DNA of 64,000 nucleotides, from the NCBI GenBank assembly GCA_963741625.1, contig CAVUIT010000020.1, positions 62,001 to 126,000 of the forward strand. Direction: 5' to 3'. The DNA comes from CAWBBA01 sp963741625. Its GTDB lineage: Bacteria; Desulfobacterota; Desulfomonilia; Desulfomonilales; Desulfomonilaceae. A program made the translations under genes and the position numbers. Shown piece after piece: positions 26,265 to 35,783 of this stretch. Numbering within the stretch: the first letter of the stretch is position 1; every line of letters starts with the position of its first letter. Under the pieces are notes generated by a model. It was not told the origin of the DNA. It searched no databases and was given only the letters and a program-made list of their open reading frames with translations.

Positions 26265-27452
26265 TTACGACGCTTCCTCTGCTTGCGCAGGAGCGGGTGG
26301 CACGTAATTCGGAACTGTCGGCAAAGTCACATCTCTTCCCGCAGACTTTGCCCACGCGATGGCAACCGTCCTGTAGCCCAGATGGGCGAATTTGGAAAAA
26401 GGCAAGTACAGAAGGAGCGACAGCACGAACATCAGATGAATCGCGTAAAGTATGTACGCGCCTGGGGCCGATCCAGCCCAACGACACAACTCCGTCAACA
26501 AGCCGGTAACGCCCGTTCCAAAGATCATGAACAGAAACAACCAATCGAAGTAGGAGCTGTTGCCCGTCTGATCCGGTGCAGTGAGCCGCCGAACCAGCAT
26601 GATTCCCAGGCCCAGCACAAAAGCCACGGCACTGACGTTGCCCAGGAGTTTGATGGGAATGGTTCCGGGGCCGCCTCGGGACGGAGGCGCTATATGGAGG
26701 ATGTCGATGTTGAATGCGACGATGGCCGTAGTAACAAAGAGCCCTATCATGCCCCAGAAAACGAGAAGATGGGACGTGTACCGAATGTTGTTCGCCTCGC
26801 AGTCTTTGAATGTCGAGTGCGGAAGAATATCCTTGAGTGCCTCGATTAGACTGGGCACAAAACCTTTTCGCTGAGTGCCGACTTCCAACGGGTTGTTGGA
26901 TTCCAAGTTGCCCCAGAAGCTTCGCAGACTCAAGACCAGGGAAACTACTGCGAAAATCAGAGCAAGAGTATATACGATCTGGATGTGGATATAATCGATA
27001 AACTGGCCGTAATGAACCGGTTTTGGAAAGGTAAAGCCGTTGTTCATGACGAGGAGCAACAGCACGACAACCACAGGGATGCCCATAGTAAGGACGAACA
27101 GCGAAGGTTGGCCTACCAGATTCCCCAGAGCGGACGGCCAGGAGTTCTCCTGTATGTTCATCTTGCGGATAGCCTTGAGCACGTCGCCCGGGTAGGCCCC
27201 ACGGGGGCATTGAGTCGAGCAGTCGTTGCATTGGTGGCATAGCCAGACATCCGGATCATTCAAGAGTTTCTTCTTCAAGCCCCACTGCGCCCAGATCATC
27301 TCTTTGCGCGGATAGGGATTGTTGTCCGGAGAAATAGGACACGCAACCGAACACGTAGCACACTGGTAGCACTTTTTCAGGTCGCCGGCCCCGGCCGCGA
27401 TAAGGTCCTTGGTGAACTGAAGATCAGGTTCGGCAACAAACTCATTCGCCAT
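26265..27452 (-). CDS. qmoC: Quinone-interacting membrane-bound oxidoreductase, subunit C
   Basis: 395-residue membrane subunit of the Qmo complex, which passes electrons from menaquinol toward APS reductase. The N-terminal HdrC-like part has two cluster motifs, CYQCATCSVACP and CHQCNDCSTQCPRGAYP. The rest is a NarI/cytochrome b-like membrane domain with about six helices (VLTMGIPVVVVLLLLVM, IVYTLALIFAVVSLVLSL, LLVFWGMIGLFVTTAIVAF, VAFVLGLGIMLV, YILYAIHLMFVLSLLLYLPF) and histidines placed for haem. Third gene of qmoABC; starts 12 bases after qmoB ends. Length and domain order are normal. Confidence 0.95.
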   Translation of the reverse strand: MANEFVAEPDLQFTKDLIAAGAGDLKKCYQCATCSVACPISPDNNPYPRKEMIWAQWGLKKKLLNDPDVWLCHQCNDCSTQCPRGAYPGDVLKAIRKMNIQENSWPSALGNLVGQPSLFVLTMGIPVVVVLLLLVMNNGFTFPKPVHYGQFIDYIHIQIVYTLALIFAVVSLVLSLRSFWGNLESNNPLEVGTQRKGFVPSLIEALKDILPHSTFKDCEANNIRYTSHLLVFWGMIGLFVTTAIVAFNIDILHIAPPSRGGPGTIPIKLLGNVSAVAFVLGLGIMLVRRLTAPDQTGNSSYFDWLFLFMIFGTGVTGLLTELCRWAGSAPGAYILYAIHLMFVLSLLLYLPFSKFAHLGYRTVAIAWAKSAGRDVTLPTVPNYVPPAPAQAEEAS

Positions 27453-27464
27453 GGGTGAACCTCC

Positions 27465-29750
27465 TTAGAAGCCTTTATATGGGTTGGGATCAAAACCGGC
27501 GAGCGTTTCCATGAAATCGTCTACCAATTTCGGGATCATGTGGAACTCACTTATCGCCAATTGGTGGACGGCTATACGTTCCGACTCCAGGACGAGCCTC
27601 TGCAAGGTTTCCGAGATCTTGCCCATTCGATATTCCGCCAGTTCGCTCCCCTTTATGAAGTGGCACTGGTAGTCGTCACCGTACTTACATCCTATCAACA
27701 TGATGCCGTCAATGCCCTTGGACAGCGCATCAGCGATCCATACCATGTTGATGTTACCGAGACACCTCAACGGTATAAACCTGACATAGGGGCTGTACTC
27801 AAGCCTGTTGATTCCCGCCATGTCCACAGCGGGGTAGGAGTCATTCTCACAGATAAAGACCACCACCCGCGGTTTTTCCGCGTACTCATCGGGAACATTA
27901 ATGGATTTCACCATGGATCCGATCATGTCCACTGAATGATCCCTGAAAGAGATGATCCGTTCAGGACACGAGCCCATGCAGATGGCGCAACGCCTGCAGC
28001 GGGTAGGATTGGGCAATGGCGTCCCGTTGGGCTTTTCGTCGTACGCTCCGAACGGGCACTCCTCCGTGCAGCGCTTGCACTGCGTGCACCGTGTGACGAA
28101 GATCTCGGGGAATGACTCATCACCCGCCCTCGGATGAACTGCCTTGCCCTGTGCCACAAGCTCCACGCACTGTATCGCTTTAAGAGCAGCGCCGACCGCG
28201 TCGGTTTCGCAGCTCTGGAAGTCCATAGGTTGTCTGACACAGCCTGCCGTGTAGATTCCTGTCCTCTGGGTCTCATACGGGAAACAGATGAAATGAGAAT
28301 CGTTGAACCCATAGGGGTTCTCGGGCAGGAACGGGCCCTGGCGGTACTTGAGATTCAGTATCGCGGCATCCTTGGTCGCGGGGACCATCCCGGTTGATAA
28401 TACCACCAGGTCCACATTGAGCTTCAACTTCTCACCAAGGAGCGTGTCTTTGAGTTCCACATTGAGGCCCGACGACCCGTTGGAAACCCCTACGGCAGTC
28501 CCCTTGGAAAGGAAGACCCCTGGGTCGTCCTGCATTGCCTGGTAGAAGAGTTCATACTGCCCCGGCGTCCTCATATTCTCGTAGAAGATGTAGGCCTTGC
28601 CGTCAGGATTAGTCTTTCGCAGGTACTGCGCCTGCTTCAGCGTAACCAGACAAGCCACGGACGAACAGTAGAGCAGCGGATGCTCGGCTTCCTGGTTCGC
28701 CGCATCTATGAACGCGATGCTGGTCACCGCCTTGCCGTCCGAAGGTCGTAAGATTTGGCCTTTGGCTGCAAGCTCTTCCATCTGAACGCTTGTTATCACA
28801 TCGGGGTAGTTGCCGTAGCCGAGGTGCGAATAGCCCGAAGCATCCTCAGGCCGCCATCCGGCCGCCAGAACCACTGCGCCCACACGGACCTTTTCGTGTT
28901 CGAATTCAATGGCCTCAGTCACCTCTTCCTCGGCCGCGGCCTCCTCCGGTGCGGGAGCAGCGGGTTTTGCCTCTTCTTCTTCACCGGCCTCTTTGGCCTT
29001 CTTGGCGGCGAGCCATTCGTTTTGTTCCTTGTCCAGGTCGTCGATCCAAGACCCATCGGGTCGTATCACAACGTCGAACATTCCGGGAGCGCCAGAAATG
29101 CTGAAAACCCGTTGACCGGTATAGACCTTTATCTTGTCGCTTGCTTTTACTGCGGCTATCTTTTCCTGGATAGGCGAATCAGTCACTTCGTCATAGGGCG
29201 GCTTTCCCGTGAACACCTTATGAAACTTGTTGGCCCATCCGCCGAGTTGCGGCTCCTTCTCGACAAGTGTGACCTGATATCCAGCGGCGGCAGCTTCCAG
29301 TGCCGACGTCATGCCGGTCATCCCGCCTCCGATAACCAGAATACCCTTGTCCACCGCTTCCATAAAGGGGGGTCTGTCCTCATATTTGGAGGTCTTGGTG
29401 ATCCACATCCGCATGTAATCTTCTGCCAGCATCTGGGTATCTTCATCATTAGCGGGATGGGACCAGACGACGTGTTCCCGAAGATTCAATCTTTCAGTAA
29501 TGACACCGTCGAACGTGAATTCTTTCTGGAAGACTCTGGGCGAAGGACCCGCGATGATGACTGCGGTGAGCGCCTCATTTGCGATGTCGTTTCTTATAAT
29601 GGCCAGCTTGTCCGGATCGGTCCAGTAAGGCTCGGCCCGGCAAACCGCCACCTTAAACTCGTCGGTGGCCACAGCGGAAAGGGCGTCGATGTCCAATGCG
29701 TCCTTAATCCCGTAACCCGTATCAATGTAAACTCCGATTTTGTGGTCCAT
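27465..29750 (-). CDS. qmoB: Quinone-interacting membrane-bound oxidoreductase, subunit B
   Basis: 761 residues, flavoprotein related to HdrA with an MvhD-like tail. FAD-binding ILVIGGGMTGMTSALEAAAA starts near residue 136; a low-complexity Glu/Ala insert (EAGEEEEAKPAAPAPEEAAA) lies at about 260. Two [4Fe-4S] motifs CTQCKRCTEECP and CRRCAICMGSCP are near residue 590. The MvhD-like C-terminus has CENDSYPAVDMAG and IPLRCLGNINMVW. It starts 4 bases after qmoA. A long frame on the opposite strand here (28755-29753) is only an antisense shadow. Confidence 0.95.
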   Translation of the reverse strand: MDHKIGVYIDTGYGIKDALDIDALSAVATDEFKVAVCRAEPYWTDPDKLAIIRNDIANEALTAVIIAGPSPRVFQKEFTFDGVITERLNLREHVVWSHPANDEDTQMLAEDYMRMWITKTSKYEDRPPFMEAVDKGILVIGGGMTGMTSALEAAAAGYQVTLVEKEPQLGGWANKFHKVFTGKPPYDEVTDSPIQEKIAAVKASDKIKVYTGQRVFSISGAPGMFDVVIRPDGSWIDDLDKEQNEWLAAKKAKEAGEEEEAKPAAPAPEEAAAEEEVTEAIEFEHEKVRVGAVVLAAGWRPEDASGYSHLGYGNYPDVITSVQMEELAAKGQILRPSDGKAVTSIAFIDAANQEAEHPLLYCSSVACLVTLKQAQYLRKTNPDGKAYIFYENMRTPGQYELFYQAMQDDPGVFLSKGTAVGVSNGSSGLNVELKDTLLGEKLKLNVDLVVLSTGMVPATKDAAILNLKYRQGPFLPENPYGFNDSHFICFPYETQRTGIYTAGCVRQPMDFQSCETDAVGAALKAIQCVELVAQGKAVHPRAGDESFPEIFVTRCTQCKRCTEECPFGAYDEKPNGTPLPNPTRCRRCAICMGSCPERIISFRDHSVDMIGSMVKSINVPDEYAEKPRVVVFICENDSYPAVDMAGINRLEYSPYVRFIPLRCLGNINMVWIADALSKGIDGIMLIGCKYGDDYQCHFIKGSELAEYRMGKISETLQRLVLESERIAVHQLAISEFHMIPKLVDDFMETLAGFDPNPYKGF

Positions 29751-29754
29751 TGAC

Positions 29755-31020
29755 TTACCTCCCCACCGTGTCCTGAAGGGCTTTCAACGCAGCTCCGGTA
29801 GCATCCTGCAAACAGGTTCCTACATCCATAGGTCTCTTGGAGACACCGGCAGGATGTATACCTTGTTCCGAGATCATGAATCCGAATTCGTCATAACCCA
29901 CGCTCTGGCCCGGAACTTTTTCGACGCTGGTGTTGGGTTGCATTCCAGTGGCGAGGACGGCCATATCGAAGGTACGCCGAATTTTCTTGCCTGAGAGAAT
30001 ATCTTCTCCTTCGAGGATCACGTCTTTCGTGACCGGGTCCTCGGTTATGTTCACGATCTTCCCCTTGGTTAGCAGGATCTTATCGTCATTCCTCACTTTG
30101 TCGTAAAAGAATTCGAAACGCCCATACGCTCTCAGGTCGATATAGAATATGTGGGCCTGCGCATCGGGATTGTAGTCTCTAAGGTAGGTTGCCTGTTTCA
30201 ATGAAGCCAAGCAGCATATTGAGGAGCAATATGGCAGGTGGTTTCTGTCCCGCGAGCCGGCGCACTGGACAAAGGCAAGATTGTTAACCTTCTTGCCGTC
30301 CGAGGGCCGGACGATCTCCCCTTTGGTGGGACCTCCGGTGGCAGCCAATCTTTCCATCATTACGTTGGTAATGACGTTGGCGCATTTCCCGAAGCCCAAT
30401 TTGTCCAGTTTGGTGGCATCGTATGGCTTCCAGCCGGTAGCCCATACGACGGAACTGACTTCCACATTGAAGGTTTCCGGCTTCGCATCCAGGTCAATCC
30501 GTATACCTTTGTTGCTGCAGGATTCTATGAACGCGCTGTACTCCGGACGACCTTCGGCCTTCTTGAGAGCCTCCCGGTCAGCCACGAGATTCATCGGATA
30601 GGCCATCTCATATGGCAGATTCACTGCTTTGACCGTGTCCATGCCGTAATTGAAATCGTTGGGAATTTCCACGGGACAATCGTCTACGCATCTGCTCGTG
30701 GCAGTGCGGTCCTCCACGTATCGAGGCGAAACCTTGATGGTGGCCGTATAGTTTCCAGGATTCCCGTTGATGTTTTCCACTTCCGCCAGCGTGTACACCG
30801 CGATGTCGGGGTTGCGTCTTATTCTTCTGAAATTAATCTCCAGGCCGCATGTGGGAGGACACAGCTTCGGAAAATACCTATTCATCCGGGCTACTCGGCC
30901 CCCAAGATAGGGCAATCTCTCCACCAGGATTACTTTGCATCCAGCTTCCGCGGCTTCGACCGCGGCCGTAATTCCGCTAATGCCGCCCCCGACGACCAGT
31001 ACGGTTTTGTTTCCAGCCAT
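29755..31020 (-). CDS. qmoA: Quinone-interacting membrane-bound oxidoreductase, subunit A
   Basis: 421-residue soluble HdrA-like flavoprotein. FAD fingerprint TVLVVGGGISGITAAVEAAE at the start, then CPPTCGLEINFRRI, VQCAGSRDRNHLPYCSSICC (Cys-rich stretch typical of HdrA) and VLATGMQPN. Start ATG 31020 after GGGAGG; the open frame to 31053 adds only leader. First gene of the qmoABC block, with a hairpin between it and aprA. Confidence 0.95.
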   Translation of the reverse strand: MAGNKTVLVVGGGISGITAAVEAAEAGCKVILVERLPYLGGRVARMNRYFPKLCPPTCGLEINFRRIRRNPDIAVYTLAEVENINGNPGNYTATIKVSPRYVEDRTATSRCVDDCPVEIPNDFNYGMDTVKAVNLPYEMAYPMNLVADREALKKAEGRPEYSAFIESCSNKGIRIDLDAKPETFNVEVSSVVWATGWKPYDATKLDKLGFGKCANVITNVMMERLAATGGPTKGEIVRPSDGKKVNNLAFVQCAGSRDRNHLPYCSSICCLASLKQATYLRDYNPDAQAHIFYIDLRAYGRFEFFYDKVRNDDKILLTKGKIVNITEDPVTKDVILEGEDILSGKKIRRTFDMAVLATGMQPNTSVEKVPGQSVGYDEFGFMISEQGIHPAGVSKRPMDVGTCLQDATGAALKALQDTVGR

Positions 31021-31092
31021 GCTTCCTCCCTGAAAAGGACTATGAGGGGACAAAGAAATGCCCCCTCATCCGCTTGTGTGGCTCTCTAACAA

Positions 31093-31124
31093 AACTCCGG
31101 GCACCTGAAGAAGCGCCCGGAGTT
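31093..31124 (-). terminator. Hairpin between aprA and qmoA, partial terminator
   Basis: AACTCCGGGC (31093-31102) pairs perfectly with GCCCGGAGTT (31115-31124). On the minus strand the stem is followed by TTTTGTTAG, a short U-tract. Likely lets part of the transcripts stop after aprBA, giving more AprBA than Qmo. Confidence 0.65.
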
Positions 31125-31145
31125 CTGAAGGTTAGTGGATCTTAA

Positions 31146-33021
31146 TTAAACTATGCCAATAACAGGAACTTTCTTCATTTCCCATTGGCCGTTCTTGTAA
31201 GTGGCGTTCACGAACACCTTCCAGTTGGCCTCATCCAGCTTCGGGAAATCGTTCCGCATGTAGTAGCCCGGCCAGCGGGTCTCTTCACGGAAGAGAATGG
31301 TCCTGACATGAACTTCCGCCTGATACATTCTCTGGATATTTTCGTGGCAGCGCATCAGCTCGTGCAGGTTTGATGCAGCCAGCTTCTCGGAGTCTTCCTT
31401 GAGCCAGGCGAGGAGCTCAAGCGCTCTCTCCAGCTTGGCTTTGTTGGTCTTGAAGCCGGAGGTGACGCCGGCCGCGTACTCATCCATAATCTTCTGCAGA
31501 CGGAACATGAACATCTTGGGTTTCATGAACTCGGGGTTGATGTCCGGATCGCTGGACTTGGCTGAATGCTCGGCAAACAGGTCAAGAGGACTCAGGATCT
31601 TCTTCTTCAGCTCTTCTACCTTGGCTGCGTCTACGTTGGGAAGCGTGTTGTTGTCCATCACGAAACGCACCATCGACTTACCGGCCGCACGACCCTCGGC
31701 ATGGGAGCCTGAGGAGAACTTGTGGCTGGAAGCGCCGGACGCGTCACCCGCGCAGAAGAGGCCCTTCACGGTGGACATATACTCATAGCCCCAGAAGTAC
31801 TCTTTCGGAGCCAGGTCTTTGGGACCGCTCACCCACGCGCCGGAGGCGCCGGAGTGGGAGCCGATGAAGTAAGGCTCAGCAGCCGCGATCTCGGAGGACT
31901 TCTCTTCGGGCTGCACGTTGGTGCCGGCCCAGAGAATGGCCTGGGAAATAGTCATGTCCAGGAAGTCTTCCCACGCCTCGGACTCCAGCTCCTTCATCTT
32001 CTTCTTGTAAGCCTTCGGATCGTCCTTCAGAGCTCTCGGCGATCTTCTGAATGGCTTCTTCCGTTCTCATGTAGATCGGGCCCTTGCCCTCGAACTCATC
32101 GAGCATGCCCAGGTAGTTACGCAGGTTGGCCGGGATCGGCTTCACCTTGCCGTAGGAACCCCAGTTGTCCAGCTCGGCCTTGCGCTCCACCATGTACTCG
32201 CCGCCGAATGCGTTGGTCGCACGGGACTTGAACAGGAGGAACCACGCGCCGACCGGGCCGTAACCGTCTTTGAAGCGGACCGGGATGAAACGGACTTCCT
32301 GGCAGGTCTGCTCTGCGCCGGCGATCAGAGTGAAGTACAGGCTGGAGCCGGAGTTCCACGGCGGATACCATGCACGGCCAAGACCTTCACCTGTGCTCCT
32401 CGGCTTGAAGACGTGAACCGCGCCGCCCATGGCAGCCAGGACCGCTTTGGCCTTGAACACGTAGAATTTCTCTTCACGAGTGCTGAAGCCGACCGCGCCG
32501 GCAATACGATCGCCGTCCATAAGGGGAGTAGTGATAAACACGCGCTCGAAGTACTCGCCGCCGCGCTCAGTCAGAGCATTCTTGGCAGCTTCGGCCACGA
32601 TGACTTTGTAGGACTCGCCGTTGATCATGAGCTGCCAACGGCCCTCATGAACGAAGTTGCCCTGCTCGTCCTTCCAGATGGGGAGGCCCCATTTTTCAAA
32701 GAGATGAACGCTGGAGTCCACGTGACGAGCGATGTCATAGACCAGGTCTTCACGGGTGATGCCCATGAGGTCGTTACGGACGTAGTTAACGTAGTCAACA
32801 ACCGTGTTGTTGCCGCTGTTGATATCCACGTACTGGTTAATGGCCGAAAGGCCCATGGCCACCGCGCCGGAACGGTCCATGGCAGCCTTGTCCACCAGGG
32901 TGACCTTCAGACCGTTCTTCTTGGCCCAATAGGAGGCCTCAACCGCAGCGCCGCATGCCGCCATACCGCCGCCGCAGAGTAGAATATCAGTGGTTACTTC
33001 GACGGTTTCAAACTTCGCCAT
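31146..33021 (-). CDS. aprA: Adenylylsulfate reductase, alpha subunit, one frameshift as sequenced
   Basis: FAD-bearing catalytic subunit of dissimilatory APS reductase (APS to AMP and sulfite, cytoplasm). FAD-binding ILLCGGGMAACGAAVEA at the N-terminus, then MDRSGAVAMGLSAINQY, HVDSSVHLFEKWGLPIW, GRWQLMINGESYKVIVAEAA and, in the second part, FIGSHSGASGAWVSGP and GLFCAGDASGASSHKFSSGS. The frame breaks near 32030: after EEAIQKIAE one extra A shifts it, and removing it restores EALKDDPKAYKKKMKELE. Corrected length 624 residues, near normal. A real break would abolish sulfate respiration, so a sequence error is likely. Follows aprB by 20 bases. Confidence 0.93.
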
Positions 33022-33041
33022 ATCTTGGTACCTCCTAAGGA

Positions 33042-33485
33042 TTACTTCTTGAGTGTGGGCAGCTCTTTGAGCCGCAGAGCCTCAGGCTCATTGTACAAGC
33101 ACTGGCTGGCCAGGTCCGTCGTGACCTCGCCAAAACCGCCATCAGGCTTGGCCGAACCTTCGGTAGTGGTCCGGATGGGGAACTTGAACCGTTTGACCAT
33201 GCCGTTGCGGAACTTGACCGTCCACATGATGTCTTCGGAACCCCTCAGGGGCACGACCGACGCTCCCATTGGAACGAAGTCGGCGTAACCTCTGACGTCT
33301 ATCGCCTGCTGCGGGCAAATTTTCACGCAGTTGTAGCACTCCCAGCACATTTCGGGTTCCCAGTTCCAGGCTTTCATTTTTTCTTTGTCCAGAACCATCA
33401 AGTCATTGGGGCAGATGTACATACAAGCGGTCTTATCCTGACCCTTGCATCCATCACACTTTTCCATGATTACGAAACTTGGCAT
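33042..33485 (-). CDS. aprB: Adenylylsulfate reductase, beta subunit
   Basis: 147-residue ferredoxin-like subunit with two [4Fe-4S] clusters that feed electrons to AprA. Cluster motifs: CDGCKGQDKTACMYICP (with the insertion typical of AprB) and CWECYNCVKICPQQAID. The C-terminal tail (GGFGEVTTDLASQCLYNEPE) wraps around AprA in known structures. Start ATG 33485 after AGGAGG. First gene of the aprBA-qmoABC unit; no sat gene lies next to it in this window. Confidence 0.96.
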   Translation of the reverse strand: MPSFVIMEKCDGCKGQDKTACMYICPNDLMVLDKEKMKAWNWEPEMCWECYNCVKICPQQAIDVRGYADFVPMGASVVPLRGSEDIMWTVKFRNGMVKRFKFPIRTTTEGSAKPDGGFGEVTTDLASQCLYNEPEALRLKELPTLKK

Positions 33486-33858
33486 GAACCAACCTCCTAG
33501 TTAGTTTGATCTTTTTTTAGAGTCATGCAACTCTTGTTGTCACGTGGCGCGCATGGACGCCAGTTCTGTGAAGGCTCCTCCTTTCTTTACATGGTCGCTG
33601 CAGCCCCACAGGTGATCCGCATGGTGTGACTGTTGTTCACCAGTTAGACCCGGATTTGCGTTCCAGCTACGTTCCTCCCCCCGCCAGCAGAACGGTTTTC
33701 GCGCAGTATCGGGTATAGACAAAGGGCCGCAATCCAATAGACCTTCCAACAAAACTCCGAGCATCCCAAACCATAACGGATATTTACGATATTCTGCAGT
33801 ATTATACCGGAGGTCCGGCTCAACCCCCAGTACCGCCGAAGCAGTTAAGGAATATCGG

Positions 33859-33887
33859 ATTCAATCAAATCTTGGGGCGGTTGTCAA
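33859..33887 (-). promoter_or_regulatory. Candidate promoter of aprBA-qmoABC
   Basis: Minus strand TTGACA (33887-33882), 17-base spacer, TTGAAT (33864-33859). The -35 is perfect, the -10 matches four of six. The leader would be about 370 bases. A perfect TATAAT at 33806-33801 with a poor -35 is a competing, closer choice. Confidence 0.4.
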
Positions 33888-33942
33888 GATTTTTTTCCGT
33901 GAGGAAGCGGTCAAATTATCCCTAAATTACAGGCGAACGCCC

Positions 33943-33971
33943 TTGCCAGGAAAATCCCCCTATGCTAAATT
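33943..33971 (+). promoter_or_regulatory. Candidate promoter of the SEC-C/TPR operon
   Basis: TTGCCA (33943-33948), 17-base spacer, TAAATT (33966-33971); transcript start near 33978, about 30 bases before the first start codon at 34010. Confidence 0.5.
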
Positions 33972-34009
33972 ATTAAATTTAGACCCGGCCACGTTAGAAG
34001 GAGCCCCTC

Positions 34010-34978
34010 ATGACCCCTGCGGGAAGAAATGACCCGTGCCCATGCGGAAGCGGACTAAAATATAAGAAATGCTGCCTGACCAGACAAGGTGCTCAACACG
34101 ATCCAGACGAGGTGGAGAGTTTCCGGGCCAAATCCTTCAAGAAAATGTCCGATGAAAACTGGTTGGAGGCCATAGACGGGTTCAAATCCATCCTGGAACA
34201 GGTTTCGGACCCGCATATCATTCTTGAAGCGATGGCGGCTTGTTATGACGGCCTTGAGAATTATCTCATGGCAGCGGAATTCTATGAGAAAGCCCTCGCC
34301 GTATGTCCGGAATCACGAAGCTTCGACCTGCACTACCGCCTCGGCGTCTCCAGGGCCTGCGCGGCACGAGTAGAAAAGGCCATCGAGGCCTTTCAGCAGT
34401 GCTTGGCATTGCAGAATGACTCAGTGCAAGAACGGCAATTGATCCGCATACTTGATAATTTGGACGAAATCAGACAGGGAAAGAAGAGCAGCGATCTCTT
34501 CCAAATCCAAGTACAACTTCAACGCGCATTCTCGGACATGGAGGCGGAAAAATACGAATCGGCGGCTGCCCGGCTCGAACGTATAGCAGCGATGGACCCA
34601 CAAAATCCCGCGATCTTTTACAACCTGGGAGTTGCGTATACTTTCTTGAAAAGAGAAGAAGAAGCTCTTGCGGAATTTGAAAAATGTGTCGAATTGAAAG
34701 CCGATTACATTGAAGCGTGGTACAATATGGGGCAGATTTGCATGCTAATTCGGAAGGACTTTTCCCGTGCCCTACACTGCTTTGACCGGGCCACGACAAT
34801 CCGGCCGGATTACATTGGCGCCCACCATCAGCTCGGAGTCGCTTACGAGTTACTCGGAGACCGACAAAAGGCCCTGGGATGCTGGGAAAGGACCCTGGAA
34901 CTGGATCCGGAAAACAAGCAGGCCAGAGACAACATTCAAAGACTCGGCGACTCCTTCGCAAACCAATCTTGCCAGTGA
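34010..34978 (+). CDS. SEC-C motif and TPR-repeat protein
   Basis: 322 residues. The N-terminus is a SEC-C zinc motif (GRNDPCPCGSGLKYKKCC), the SecA-tail type knuckle that can bind SecB or ribosomes. TPR repeats fill the rest: LMAAEFYEKALAVCPESRSF, AIEAFQQCLALQ, ALAEFEKCVELKADYIEAWY, ALHCFDRATTIRPDYIGAHH, ALGCWERTLELDPENKQARD. Start ATG 34010 with AGGAG upstream. First gene of a unit with the cysteine-cluster protein (22 bases downstream) and the HEAT-repeat protein. Function unknown; a chaperone-like or scaffold role is plausible. Confidence 0.85.
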   Translation: MTPAGRNDPCPCGSGLKYKKCCLTRQGAQHDPDEVESFRAKSFKKMSDENWLEAIDGFKSILEQVSDPHIILEAMAACYDGLENYLMAAEFYEKALAVCPESRSFDLHYRLGVSRACAARVEKAIEAFQQCLALQNDSVQERQLIRILDNLDEIRQGKKSSDLFQIQVQLQRAFSDMEAEKYESAAARLERIAAMDPQNPAIFYNLGVAYTFLKREEEALAEFEKCVELKADYIEAWYNMGQICMLIRKDFSRALHCFDRATTIRPDYIGAHHQLGVAYELLGDRQKALGCWERTLELDPENKQARDNIQRLGDSFANQSCQ

Positions 34979-35000
34979 GCGCATCGGAAAGGACTGATTG

Positions 35001-35783
35001 ATGAAATTGAAAGCCTCGTCAAGTGACGACAAGCGTTTGATGACCTGGGATGACACGTTCTCTTTCAGTTGTCATCCAACCATTGACTGCTTCAACTCCT
35101 GTTGTAAAGACGTGACCATATTTCTTACTCCGCTCGATGTGGTGAGGCTGCGAACGGCCCTGGGGATATCTTCCACCGAGTTCCTGGAGAAATATACTCA
35201 TCGGTTAATTTCCCAGACGACCGGTCTTCCGGCAGTGGCACTCAAAATGAGCGCAAATGAAGCTAAAACTTGTCCGTTCGTCACTGAAAAGGGATGCTCC
35301 GTCTATGATGATCGGCCCTACTCCTGCCGGCTCTATCCGTTGGACACCGAACAAGGCGTAGAATATACGTTGATTGTGGACGAGGGAACCTGTCACGGGC
35401 TCCGGGAATCTCAAGAATGGACGGTGGAGAGTTGGAGAAGAGAGCAAGGGCTCCACGCTTATGACGATCTCGACCACAACCTCAAGGATGTTATGGCCGC
35501 TGATCAGATTTGGGACAGTAAGATCCAAGACCCGCGAATGCAGGATATGTGTCTCATGGCACTCTATGATCTCGACAGGTTTCGCGAGTTCGTATTTAAG
35601 AGCAGCTTTTTTCAGAAGTTCCACGTGGATGAAGACATTGTGGAAAAGATACGGAACGAGGACGTGGCCCTTCTATATTTTGCAGGCCAGTGGCTCCGTT
35701 TTGCCCTGTTCGGTAAAAAGGGATTCCTGAAAATAGACCGTGATTATCTTGATCGAAAGAAACGAGAAGTCCTAGGCGGATGA
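35001..35783 (+). CDS. YkgJ-type cysteine-cluster protein
   Basis: 260 residues. The YkgJ family (zinc or Fe-S chelating) is recognised by CFNSCCKDVTIFLTPLDVVR near the N-terminus and CPFVTEKGCSVYDDRPYSCR with LYPLD in the middle, eight conserved Cys in the usual spacing. The C-terminal half is helical and unique to the protein. Start ATG 35001 with GGAAAGG 8 bases upstream. Its TGA stop overlaps the ATG of the next gene (ATGA at 35780-35783). Function of the family is unknown. Confidence 0.82.
   Translation: MKLKASSSDDKRLMTWDDTFSFSCHPTIDCFNSCCKDVTIFLTPLDVVRLRTALGISSTEFLEKYTHRLISQTTGLPAVALKMSANEAKTCPFVTEKGCSVYDDRPYSCRLYPLDTEQGVEYTLIVDEGTCHGLRESQEWTVESWRREQGLHAYDDLDHNLKDVMAADQIWDSKIQDPRMQDMCLMALYDLDRFREFVFKSSFFQKFHVDEDIVEKIRNEDVALLYFAGQWLRFALFGKKGFLKIDRDYLDRKKREVLGG

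Larger units (their letters stand above)
33486..34009. other. Divergent promoter region of the apr operon and the SEC-C/TPR gene
   Basis: About 520 bases with no supported gene. It holds two candidate promoters (33859-33887 minus; 33943-33971 plus) and, close to aprB, a short palindrome AGAGT-TGCATG-ACTCT near 33519-33534 that may affect the leader. Confidence 0.5.

Noticed and set aside
26257..27240. 327-codon minus-strand frame overlapping qmoC
   Set aside because: Out-of-frame reading of qmoC; rich in Arg, His and Gln as shadows usually are.
28755..29753. 332-codon open frame on the plus strand
   Set aside because: Exactly antisense to qmoB, whose domains and cluster motifs are unmistakable; the frame is a by-product of codon bias.
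30238..31089. 283-codon open frame on the plus strand
   Set aside because: Antisense to qmoA and lacks any recognisable domain.
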